From: Bolinopsis microptera
Lineage: Eukaryota > Ctenophora > Tentaculata > Lobata > Bolinopsidae
Assembly: GCF_026151205.1 (NCBI RefSeq)
Contig: NC_087082.1
Location: forward strand, 10,858,901 to 10,922,900
Direction of reading: 5' to 3'
Length of the DNA stretch: 64,000 bases
The translations under genes and the position numbers were made by a program. The notes beneath the pieces were generated by a model. That model was given only the letters and a program-made list of their open reading frames with translations, ran no database searches and had not been told where the DNA came from. Positions within the stretch are counted from its first letter, which is position 1. Each line of letters begins with the position of its first letter. Below, one piece after another: positions 28,990-41,100 of this stretch.

Positions 28990-29215
28990 CTGTTCATGTG
29001 ATTCGCTGTAATCTCCTGACTTGTGCACAAAGGACAGTATCTCTGCCGGTGTAGAATGAAATGCTAGTGTAGTATCCGGAACAACTGTGCCTTTTTTCAT
29101 CGGTGTTTTTCCTCGTTCAATCGTTGTGAAACATCACGTTGCTTATATTTGCTCCAAATCCTGTGTCTGGTCCGTCAGTCAGTCAGTCAGGCGGTTTCAC
29201 GAATTCTGGTCAACT
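28990..29215 (-). pseudogene. Relic of the last two GH19 exons (copy A)
   Basis: On the minus strand, 29140-29215 matches the SCHDAI...GATINI exon of the live gene (shared GCTCCAAATCCT). 29083-29130 matches the final exon (ERGKTPMKKG against [10 protein letters not shown]). The remainder to about 28990 still aligns weakly with [10 protein letters not shown]. The intron between them is lost or shortened, and there are indels. Confidence 0.7.
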
Positions 29216-29299
29216 GTGACGTAACATAAATACATATTTATGACAAACATTACAAAATAGTCAACACAAGAATATCAAAATATTAATTCAAGTAACCAA

Positions 29300-31127
29300 G
29301 TGTAATGTATGCTGCAGCTAAGTCTGATAAATACACTCTTTTGGACAACAATATTGATGCAGTCAAACAATTCTTTGTTAGTTGAGTTGAAAGAGCTAAA
29401 AAGCATGCATCTCCTCAAAACAAGAGTGCAGCTACATTTCAGTCTTCATCGATCCCAGACACTAACAAAGAATATAATCCTTGGAATGATAAGCAGAGAA
29501 CAAATAATCTGTCTAAAGTGGTTTCTGTACAAAAGGACAATAATGGTAAAATCATCAATGATAACGACAGACTCCGAAAACAAATTGATGAATTAAAAAC
29601 CTTTTTCTTCCAATCCAACTACCCTAAAACTATGGTAGATAACATCAGTGAAAAAGTCAAAGGCTTTGAAAGATGCCTCAAACCACTGGACAACTCAAAC
29701 AGCAGTGTCCTGGTCCCAAAGTCTCCAGAACCAGCAGTCCGCGTTATTTCAACATTTGGCAGCGATCAAGAGTTAGTTGAATCGGTAAAAAGATTGGAAC
29801 CAGAACTCAGTAGAACCAGGAGCTTCTCAGGATTATCTGGTTCCCATACAAGTGGAAACACCCCAGGCTCCCCAATATCATCTAGAGCCAGTACATCACG
29901 CCCTATCTTCAAATTCGTCAGACGTACTGGAACATCATTTAGAAGGAAGTTAGTCAAAGCAAAACAGTTTGCGGATGACTTAACCCAACCTCACACAAGA
30001 CCATGTGGGGGCAGACACTGCGGTACCTGTAACATCATATCTCCACATCCATCAATAACAGTCAATGGACAGCGAGCCAAAGCAGTGTCTGGTACATGTG
30101 TCAGCTACAATGTTGTATACATCTTCAGTTGCCAACTTTGTAATATGTGTTATGTAGGAAGAACGGTGCAGCCCCTAAGGGCACGAGTAAACGAACATCG
30201 CGCTCATTACTACAAACTCATTTCGGACAATACGTTTGTCCCTGAAGAAAACGACGACGGATTCAGCTTGGGCAAACACCTTGTAGAAGTTCATAACATG
30301 AAACAACGTGACAATTTCAACCAGGCTTATAAAGTGTCAATTCTCAGTAATAGTAGCCCAAGAACTCTAGAAGTGGATGAACACCGTTACATTCAGAAAC
30401 TAAGAACTATACGTCCATTGGGGCTCAATGCCGTGGACCCGTTTGGGATTCCATTATTGGATTTATCTTAAAGGTTTTCCATTGCATTGGGGCACAAAAG
30501 TTATGTTTTTAAAAATATTCATAGGTATCGTTTTTATTTGTTTCATTTCATTTCCAATGTTACACTTTGTAGGAACTGATATTAACCGAGTTTCTGATTC
30601 AGGATGTTACTGAAGATAGTAATGAAAATGTTTTAACACCTCAGTACTGTGTTTTACTACAGCTCAACCTGCTCAGTCTGACTATTTGGGAATTTAAACT
30701 CTTGATAATGGTAAACTAATCAACTCTGAAAAACTTGAAAAGATATGTGTACAAAATGGTTTCTCAGTGCACAAAACATTTCACATGAAGAAATCTGATA
30801 CTACTGGAATGGTACTTAATCCTCAAACTGATGTTGATGTTCTGACTGCTAAACTTAGGGATGCTGATCATTCAGTTGTGAAAGTGTCGACTGAGTACCG
30901 ATTGTTCACATTGTAGGATTATCAAAGGAATACACTGCGGATGAATTAAAATCTATAATCTTAAAACAGAATCCTGGAATATCAACACTATTTGAATGTA
31001 CCTCTACGTCTATTGATGATAAACTGATCGATATCTTGGCTGTTGAACCTCTCAAAAACAATGTTCAAATCTTTAAGGCAATTGTAAAGGTCAGCAAAGT
31101 TATTAGATCCATTCTTGCTAAGTTTGA
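29300..31127 (+). mobile_element. Penelope-type retroelement remnant with GIY-YIG endonuclease ORF
   Basis: The open frame 29518-30471 (317 aa) ends in a GIY-YIG-type nuclease region: VVYIFSCQLCNMCYVGRT, then RARVNEHRAHYY, preceded by a Cys cluster (PCGGRHCGTC) usual before this domain in Penelope-like elements. Upstream residues (KTFFFQSNYPKTMVDNI) resemble the segment after the RT thumb; the RT itself is missing. From 30690 to 31127 a second coding relic (LNPQTDVDVLTAKL, ELKSIILKQNPGISTLFE) with a frameshift near 30905 looks like a retroelement gag-like ORF. Confidence 0.75.
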
Positions 31128-31290
31128 ATAACTGTGCCTTTTTTCATCGGTATTTCTCCTCGATCAATCGTTAAAAAACATGTTGTTTATAGTTTCTCCA
31201 AATCCTGTGTCTGGTCTGCAGGCTTTGTCACAGTCAGACTGTTTCCGAGATTCTAGTTATTGTATCGTGACATGGTGGTTTGGGTGCCTG
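31128..31290 (-). pseudogene. Relic of the last two GH19 exons (copy B)
   Basis: 31190-31290 on the minus strand reads APKPPCHDTIT before frame decay and aligns with [11 protein letters not shown] of the live gene. 31130-31175 reads IDRGEIPMKKGTV and matches the last exon. It shares AACTGTGCCTTTTTTCATCG and following sequence with copy A, so the two relics are direct repeats around the retroelement remnant. Confidence 0.75.
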
Positions 31291-31299
31291 TTAACTGTG

Positions 31300-32144
31300 A
31301 AATAAATTAGTATCTATGACAAACATTACAAAATAATCAAAACAATATGATTGATTCAGGTAACCTTTAACAAGGTGTAGTATATGATATTATACATTAT
31401 TATACATTATGCTTTTAGGTATAAAAGTCTTAAAATGTATTTTTCACTTTACTGGTAATTCAACCAATTTGAGCGCCTCATGAGGTTCACGCCAGAGACA
31501 ATGTACAAAATGTACAAAATGTACATACTATGCTAGTCAGTATTTAGAGTCTTGTATATCAAGTGTAATTTCCTTTGCTTAAACATGTTGTTTCGTAGCA
31601 ACACTGATGCGTTCTTGCGGTCTTTTCAATCTTTTTTGGGTCTGTTTGTGAACTTTCAAATTGTTTGATAGATATCGATTTTATCCTTTCTTGTATTAAG
31701 TTGTTCATTTGGGTAGTTTATATTTAATACTGCTGAATATGTCAACATTGGTGCTATCAGACTTCTATTTATTATTACTGTATTTGTCTCGTCTGAATAG
31801 TAAAATTATACTGTTTTTTTCCTTGATGTTTTCAATACCCCAAACCAGCTGATAGTACTTAATCATTAACAAAGTTTACCTTTTGCACATAGATTGCGGA
31901 GAAAGTCTACTGGTAGCTTCCACTACCGTTACCGTGGAAACTCAACAAAGTGTTAAGCTGTGATCCAGCATCGCCGATATTCCAGTTCAACACGTCATAT
32001 TTATCAGAACAAATCCTTCTGAGAACTGTTCAACTCATTTTAACGGAGCATTTTCAGCTCGGGCAGTTTCGAACTCTATAATAAACAGCAAGTACCTAGT
32101 AATAATATCCACCGAATTGATATCACCAAAAGAAACAAATTACT
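31300..32144. other. Intergenic, nothing recognised
   Basis: AT-rich; includes a tandem ATGTACAAA doublet near 31500. The leader of the SAM gene probably begins near its end. Confidence 0.4.
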
Positions 32145-35100
32145 ATGTCTTACGTCTCGTCTCTCGGGAATCTAGAGAAAAACTCCGGAATGCCGGACAG
32201 CGAGAATGAAAACAAGCGACTGATGGACCGACCTGCTAAGAGATACAGCAGTCAAGACACAGAGGGACCTGCTAAGAGATACAGCAGTCAAGATACGGAG
32301 GGATCTGCTAAGAGATACAGCAGTCAAGATACGGAGGGGTTTGAAGGTTACGAAGAGGGGCATGTTTACAGTTCTCCCTATGCGCATCATCCGCCCTATG
32401 TGCAACACCCTGACGAAATAAAAGTAAGTCTAAACTTTTGCATTTCTTAATTTGTATAATGTATAAACTAACCCTTAGATACAATAGTTTAAATGTATAA
32501 TATATAATCATGTATATTCTATGCAATATAAATATATTATTATATTGTAATAGATACTAGATATTTAAAACCCAACTATCTTCCTCGTTTTGCTGACAAC
32601 CGTCTTCCCTTCTAAATCTTCCTCCAGAACAGTAGTTCTTCTCTGAAACCTATAAACGTTCTCTCTCGACTTTAACAGTGGTTACATAGTTACAGTATAC
32701 ACTACACAGTATAATGAGTGTACATTGTACACTGTACACTGTAAAACTATAGCTTAGAGGGGAATTAACAATTGTTAAATTATCAATCAACAATACATCA
32801 ATTGGCTATAATTGTAAATTCAACTATAATCTATTGTTATCCTCATCTTTATCACAATCAGATAACATTAACATCAGAATCGTAATAAAGAGGTCACCTT
32901 TTGCCTAAGTACTTTTCCTTACAACATTTAAATTACCTGCATTTATCATATAATATGTTAATTAAGTGAGTGCAGTAAGACGTATAAATTGTGAGTTTTT
33001 AACTCTTTATTATAACTCTAAAAATCACACAATGAAACTATTTGACACAAATCGAAGACTCATCCCATACTGACGAAGTAATTACTAAAATTCTTTAAAT
33101 TATAACTAGGTAAATTAGATAGGTAAATTAGCCCTCTGGCAGACATTTAAAGTCCCACACGTATTTGCCCCCTGGTGCAGTGTGCTATAGAAGAAATGTT
33201 TCCATCTGTTATTATATCTAAACGATAACTACGGTGATATCTGAAACCAATTTGGAATTGGAGAGCGAGATTATTGATCGATTCACTAGGACTTAGTTCC
33301 ACCGGGTCCCGGGATCTTGTAGTGCTCATCGTTCTGCAGCCTTTATGTTATCTTCATCTCGATCAATTCAGGATTCACTCTTGTTCAAATGCAATTATGA
33401 TCAAATCGCTTAAATGTACATCTTATAGCAATAATATTACCATTATTATGATATAATTTTTTATGTCTCGTCTACATATTTTCACTCAGTCTGGAATTTC
33501 AATGAATACTCTTGTCTTATACACAATAAAATAAGAAACAGGCAATTCTTTATTTCCACACAAACTAGCCAAATGTCGCTAGAAAATACAGCTGTAATAG
33601 TGTTAATTACCTAACATAATACTACCTGCTGAAATGCATGGTTAGTCTGTTGTACCGGAGCAAAATATGAAGTTATTCTAAATAAATTACATTCAATTTG
33701 AATTTATAAACGACTGCTTGATTATACAATGCACATGCCATGCACATACCATGCACATACCATGCTCATATCATGATATTTCAACAATTTACACCACATT
33801 TTCTCTACAATAATTATGAACCAGGTAACACGATGTATCCTACACACGTTATACTTATGTGTTACTGCAGCTCTTCTGTCATTTGTACGGCTTGCGTATC
33901 CGTGTTCACTGTTACTGTACCCGCGATAATTTAACTACAATTGTTGGATTTTAGTGTTGCTTTTGTTGTGTGCATAGCTCTCTGAGCAGAGATCTCTGTG
34001 ACCGTCTGACTTAGGCTTTATGTTTCGTAGCTTGTACAGTGTGAGTACATTAATACGCTCTGAGTAGCGTAATATCCGGATCGTAACATTATTTATAGTT
34101 GTATCTTGGGTAAAATTTGTATTGATCCCGTTTCTTACGACAAGGAAAAACCTCTTATCAGGAAAGGAATTATTCGACGTTTCAATGTAACAACATCGTA
34201 TTCATGATCTTAAATTATTTGTTATATATAGTAGTGTTGAAAGTATTAGAATTAGTATGGTATGAGGAGGCATACTATACTTACAGTTTCGGGAGGAGTC
34301 GTGGGTGTGTGATGTATAAGCAGGAAGTGTTCGTACTTTCTAGCACCAACCACGGAAGGGTATATTATAATAATTAATATAATGGATTATAACAAAATAT
34401 CCACAGATTTGGATAGGCCATTGATATTTTATTGTTAATGAGTTGATGAGTTAATGAGTTAATTATAAAATACCGGATAATATTACGTTGTGTTATTCAA
34501 GAAATATGTTACAGCAACAGTTTAAATCATGGCTGAGTCTGAGAAAGAAGTAGAAGATGTAAGTTGAAAATTGTGTCTCTTTTTGAAAACCAGTGCTCTT
34601 TCTCTCTTTCCTTGCCTCATTTACCTCTTAGTTTCCCAGGTAAATTGTAGCAATGTTTTCAGTGGTCTTCACCCTTCAAAAAGACGGTGACTAATCTCGC
34701 ACTTCCTAGTTTTAAATCTATTTATAGAATTAGATGATTGCTTGGATATTTTTAAAATATTCTTAGATTTTCAGTTCTTCGCTGACCTTCAGATTGGTCA
34801 GTAAATTGGAGCATTTTGGAAAGATTGTGTCCATCTACAGAAAATTACCTGTTATTGAATGCAGACAATGATTGACGCACAGCTATATTGGCCTCCTAGA
34901 TTTCACTTAGGTCCTCGCAAAAAAGGACTGTTCTGCCATCAACCTTATATATATATGTTAGGTTTTCCAGGTAACAAAAAAGAGTTTTAACTCTTCTATA
35001 CCAATATGAACATTCCAGCTGTCTGTTTAGCGTAGAATGTGAAGAATGTCGATTATGGCTTAGTTCTGTAAGAGTAAGACAATAAAACTCTTGATCAGAT

Positions 35101-38100
35101 AAGATCTTTCATACAACTGTTCAGTTTTCAAAGCTTTCATTGTGTGCCGGGCTATGTAATCAGTTTTTACACAGACTAAATTAAAAGACGCCACCTAGAT
35201 CTCTCAATGAAGCAGTGAACGAGTGAAATACCGTTTTCACTATTTTTTGGAAACTTGGTTAAAATCAGAGTGCAGTCTGAAGCATAATAATAAGATCTCT
35301 AAGCATTTCTGCTGGTTTTAACCATTATGCTATTATGCGTAATTCTTTTATCTTGTATTTAATCACCTTCCCGTAAAGCACAATTATTTGTTATTGATAC
35401 ATGTTTATCTAACACTGTACAGTGTACACTGATACAGATATCTCGATGATATCATATCTACCCCTTTCTAACAATGTGCCCCTGAAGGACGCTAAATCTC
35501 GATGATATCTACCCCTTTCTAACAATGTGCCCCTTAAGAACGCTATACCTTGATAATATCTACCCCTTTCTAACAATGTGCCCCTGAAGGACGCTATATC
35601 TCGATGATATCTACCCCTTTCTAACAATGTGCCCCTGAAGGACGCTATATCTTGATAATATCTACCCCTTTCTAACAATGTGCCCCTTAAGAACGCTATA
35701 TCTTGATGATATCTACCCCTTTCTAACAATGTGCCCCTTAAGAACGCTATATCTTGATAATATCTACCCCTTTCTAACAATGTGCCCCTGAAGGACGCTA
35801 TATCTTGATAATATCTACCCCTTTCTAACAATGTGCCCCTGAAGGACGCTATATCTTGATAATATCTACCCCTTTCTAACAATGTGCCCCTGAAGGACGC
35901 TATATCTCGATGATATCTACCCCTTTCTAACAATGTGCCCCTTAAGAACGCTATATCTTGATAATATCTACCCCTTTCTAACAATGTGCCCCTGAAGGAC
36001 GCTATATCTTGATGATATCTACCCCTTTCTAACAATGTGCCCCTGAAGGACGCTATATCTTGATAATATCTACCCCTTTCTAACAATGTGCCCCTGAAGG
36101 ACGCTATATCTTGATGATATCTACCCCTTTCTAACAATGTGCCCCTTAAGAACGCTATATCTTGATAATATCTACCCCTTTCTAACAATGTGCCCCTGAA
36201 GGACGCTATATCTTGATAATATCTACCCCTTTCTAACAATGTGCCCCTGAAGGACGCTATATCTCGATGATATCTACCCCTTTCTAACAATGTGCCCCTG
36301 AAGGACGCTATATCTTGATAATATCTACCCCTTTCTAACAATGTGCCCCTGAAGGACGCTATATCTTGATGATATCTACCCCTTTCTAACAATGTGCCCC
36401 TTAAGAACGCTATATCTTGATAATATCTACCCCTTTCTAACAATGTGCCCCTGAAGGACGCTATATCTTGATAATATCTACCCCTTTCTAACAATGTGCC
36501 CCTGAAGGACGCTATATCTTGATAATATCTACCCCTTTCTAACAATGTGCCCCTGAAGGACGCTATATCTCGATGATATCTACCCCTTTCTAACAATGTG
36601 CCCCTTAAGAACGCTATATCTTGATAATATCTACCCCTTTCTAACAATGTGCCCCTGAAGGACGCTATATCTTGATGATATCTACCCCTTTCTAACAATG
36701 TGTCCCTGAAGGACGCTATGACAGTTACCTCGCAACCCGGATCAGCTGCAGGAAGCACGAAAGAGATAGAGGAGTACCTGGTGCAATTGGCCCCGTCTGA
36801 GATTGCCAGTTAGTATCACTTATAAAATAGATGATTTTAGCTGAAAATAGTTTTCTGAGTTCTCAAATTGAGCAAGTAATTGATAACACCGAGAATTAAA
36901 ATCTCTCCTTGTTTTGATGAGCCCAATAAGTAATTATTTTGTATTGAATACACAGTACACACCTACACACTCAGGCCACTACTATAATTCTATTTCGCTA
37001 TCAGATTACCAAACTAACCTCCAATCAGAGTGGACAACAGATGAAGTGTGTACTCAGTTCCTGGAGAGAATAGAGTTCGCTTATCTGATAGAGAACTTTA
37101 AAGTTAACAATATAACTGGCAGGGTGAGGTCTTTTTCCCTATTATTTCACTATTATTTCACTATTATTTCACTCTTATTTCACTATTATTTCACTGTTAT
37201 TTCACTATTATTTCACTCTTTTCAGAGAAGACGGTGTGATTCAAATGTTTTAGAGGTTACTCCTCTCTTATTTGCTAGGATTTAAATATTATCCCAAAGT
37301 CCCAAGGGCCAAGCCCCCAAATTAAAACAAATTTAAAAATTGGAGAGGCCGAATAAGAAAATGAAGATCTATAATTATTATAATATTATGTTATTATGAT
37401 TATAATTTCCAAACACAGGTTTTACTGATGTTGGAGGAGAGGAATTTAGTGGAGATGGGTGTTAATGTTATCGGGGACAGACTCATGATTCTCAGCTATC
37501 TCAAACTACTCAAAAAGAAGAAGGTGAGCTGTTTAAAACACTAGATATTGCGTGTGCGTAGTTCGTGATGAGGGGGGAGGGGGGAGGGGGGTGTTGTAAA
37601 GCAGCAAAGTTACTTCTGATTTCATGAGAGAAGCTAGAACTTTGTCGACAAATTACAGTGCCAGAAGGTATATAATATAATTTAGTACTATTAGTGATGA
37701 GTAGCAATTTAGGGCTTTAGGGAGAGAAAATTGGTGATATTGGTGATAATTTTGGGATCTTATGATATCTTATTTGATAAGATCACTGCCCACTGGCCAC
37801 TGGCTGCCGGCCGGCCACCCTTGCATAACTGAAACTCAGTCTCATTAACGCACTATGCTTAATGCTTATGTAACATACATAATATATATGTCCAATAAGC
37901 GTTATAATGTTTTATGACTTGCTTGTCATCTTCTGAGAATGCTGATGTGGTAAAGTCAGGAAAACATTTTCGATGATTTGTATGACGTGTCCATTGTCCA
38001 AATGTCCATGTCCCCTGCGTAATTACTGCATTATTCCAATCCGTTCGTCAAAATTAATTCACACTAACAGTTTTGTATTAGTAACTAAATCAAACAGAGT

Positions 38101-41100
38101 TTTTAACAACTACTACAGAATCAGATGTACTACTTCTTTTAATCTAAACCATTTTTCAATCGGGTCAAGCTAAATAATGTGTTACCGATAGTGTTACTAA
38201 ATGTGTTACTGATAGTGTTACTGATAGTGTTACTAAATGTGTTACTGATAGTGTTACTGATAGCGTTACTAAATGTGTTACTGATATTGTTACTAAATAT
38301 GTTACTGGTATTATTACTGATAGTGTTACTAATAGAGTTACTGATAGCGTTACTGATAGCGTTTCTAAATGTGTTACTGATAGTGTTACTAAATGTGTTA
38401 CTAATAGTGTTACTATTTCCTGTAGATAGAAGCAGACAAGATGGCTACCCTCTGGCAGGGGGAGACCCCTGCACCCGGGCTAGCCTACAGTGAGGACTGT
38501 TGCCAGTGCATGTCCAAGATGTGCTGCCCGTGCTGCATCACGCGCAAGTTGTGGCGCATCACCGGACAGGGTATATTCTACCGGATAGTGCCTCCGTGCA
38601 GTATGTTTACTGAGGGTGAGTTGTTGTTTGTAGGTAGTTTACCTCCGTGCAGTATGTTTACTGAGGGTGAGTTGTTGTTTGTAGGTAGTTTACCTCCGTG
38701 CAGTATGTTTACTGAGGGTGAGTTGTTGTTTGTAGGCAGTTTTCTGGAGGGTTCTGGAAGGTTCCTGATTATAAATGAGTGTTTTTGTAGATTCCTGTTG
38801 TGTAAAATAGATTGGGTAACTTGTGGAATGTGGAGGTCATAGGAAAATATGTATGGAATGTGGAAAGACTGTGTCGTTACACACTCTAACGTCATTCTTC
38901 AGTCTAACGTCATTCTTCGGTCTTTCTTCATTCTTCAGTCTTTAATTAGATAATTGAATTAGGTTCAGCGTTTTGAGTTGTGTACTTTAAAATAAGAGTT
39001 ATTATAACGTATCATCAGAACGTTTGCTATCGATGAGATCATGTCAGACTGCAAACGTCTGTTAACTATACAACCTATACCTCGCACCTGTTCAACATTA
39101 TAATTCAATTAACCACCAGTACGGCCATCTCTTTATTTGTCAGCTATGAGGAGAGGTATTGTGAAACTTTACAAGTTCATGATATCGAGTTACGGATGTG
39201 ATTTCATCGACACTGCAGAAACTTCTAATAGCAGTAGAGACGAATACGTCTTAAAAATAGATTTACCGAGCGAACTAGCTTGCAAAGGATTATTGATATT
39301 TTTAGTCCCACTTGGTGTCCTTTATTCATTTTATCCGTTAATTGGATAATTGGGTAGTTAGCTAATTACAGAAAATTAAAATATGTTATTGACTCAAAGT
39401 GATCGAAAGTGAATAAAACGAGGAGAAAAGTATTTTTTTTAATAAATCGAATTGTTTAAGTCAAATGACGTGATCAAATTGCATTAAATTATCAAATGTG
39501 AAGCAAAGTAGGTTTCAGAAAAGTTTGAAAAGTTTACTTTTCGGGAATGTTAAATAACTTAGACTCTGAATCTGAAATTTTCAGGATATGTTCTGGGGAT
39601 CATTTAAAGAAACCAATCGAGCCGAATTTTGAGATAGGCCTTAGAAAATGTCTTATTCGATTTTGAAAATCTTGGACCTGGAAAAATTTTACATAAGTGC
39701 TGACCTTTGACCGGCGATAATTTCGGCTAGGAACAATATTTTCCATGGGACCAAAAGCAGCTGATAGATATCACTCCCCTCTATCATCACGATTATTGAT
39801 TAGTACATTTTTCGTTTAGAAATGCTGACGGGCGTAGGCAGGGAAATTAGTTTGCGACTGATTTAAACATTTTGATCAACAGAGTTCAGTTCACCGAAGT
39901 ACTAATATTCAGGAAATTAGCAAAGTTTTATTGTTAATAAAATGATGTAGCTCTAACATTGGAAATGAAATGCTCGATTGTATCGGATTGTTTACATCCA
40001 AATAAGGAGACAACATCGCCTGGTAGGTTGAAACCTAGCAGTCTGGTTATCTTTGACTTATGTAATGTTTGAAAAGATTTAGATTACACAAATGTCTTTG
40101 AAACATGTCTGTGAGTAGATACGTGCCCGTAGCTGCATCACATCAATACAAAACTCGGAATACAGTCACCGATGCTAACCTGTTTACCGTGCTCATCAAA
40201 ATGTGTATATGAAGATATGATTGTTTTACATATTTCCACTGAGGGTTCACAAATAAAATATGGGTCGGTCTACGATATAATATTTTATTATAGATAATAA
40301 AATATATATTATAATAATATATCTTCTACTATATCGACTTACTTCGACTTACTTCGACTTACTCGACTTCGACTTAGAATAAGTGAATAATTAATTGTGT
40401 TCAGATCGATCTACATTTAATTCAGCTGTTTCTTCGGTTGGGATGGATATTTTTGATACGATAAAAACTGTCTATCAAAGAACGATATAAGCCTCCTCCC
40501 TGTGACCACGGGCTTTCTATATAATATAAATTCAACTACTGCAGAACCTTTATATACTGTGCTTCTTTATTATATATTTTGTCCATTGTCATGGACTGAC
40601 CTAATGCTCGCTATTTCGCATCGCTTTGACTGGCGTCATGCTCATTGCTTGGGTCATTTCGAAGAACTTTATACCGTATCAATATTGTCAATATTATACC
40701 GGGTACCTCGATAAACCGGGCTTTTTCTTTTATCCCAAAATACAGGTTTATAAGCTCGTGTTATGCAAGAAATGTGATACATTAATTAGCTTATATCGTA
40801 TTTAATTAAATTATGGGGTAAATGATACCATTGACAGGTTATTTGAGAGGCTACAGAGTACAGATACTGAGGATTGGGATTCACTTTTCATCCCCGAGTG
40901 GTTTATAGAGGTTTTTTGTATATTTTAGGACCCTTATCGAGCTGTATTCGTAATACGACACAAGCAACAAAGTAAAAATCTTGTCATGAAATGTTCACCT
41001 AAAATTTTTTAAAATCTTCTCACAATCTTCTTAGTTCTGAAACGTCAAAAAAAGTAACTTTTAGCTGCCCTAGACGATCTTTGGTAAAATGCCTATCAAT

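Noticed and set aside
35450-36711. CRISPR-like regular array
   Set aside because: No unique spacers; the whole unit repeats, and this is a eukaryotic intron.
35409-36758. 449-residue minus-strand open frame of 17-residue repeats (FRGTLLERGRYYQ)
   Set aside because: It is the 51-bp minisatellite read in an open frame; the array is better explained as an intron end on the plus strand and has no start context or flanking coding sequence.
38179-38493. Leu/Val-rich membrane-like protein
   Set aside because: 12-bp GTGTTACTGATA repeat read as codons; only its end overlaps a true exon.
39137-39349. Extra SAM-gene exon
   Set aside because: Flanking exons already join in phase and the frame shows no splice donor or family match.
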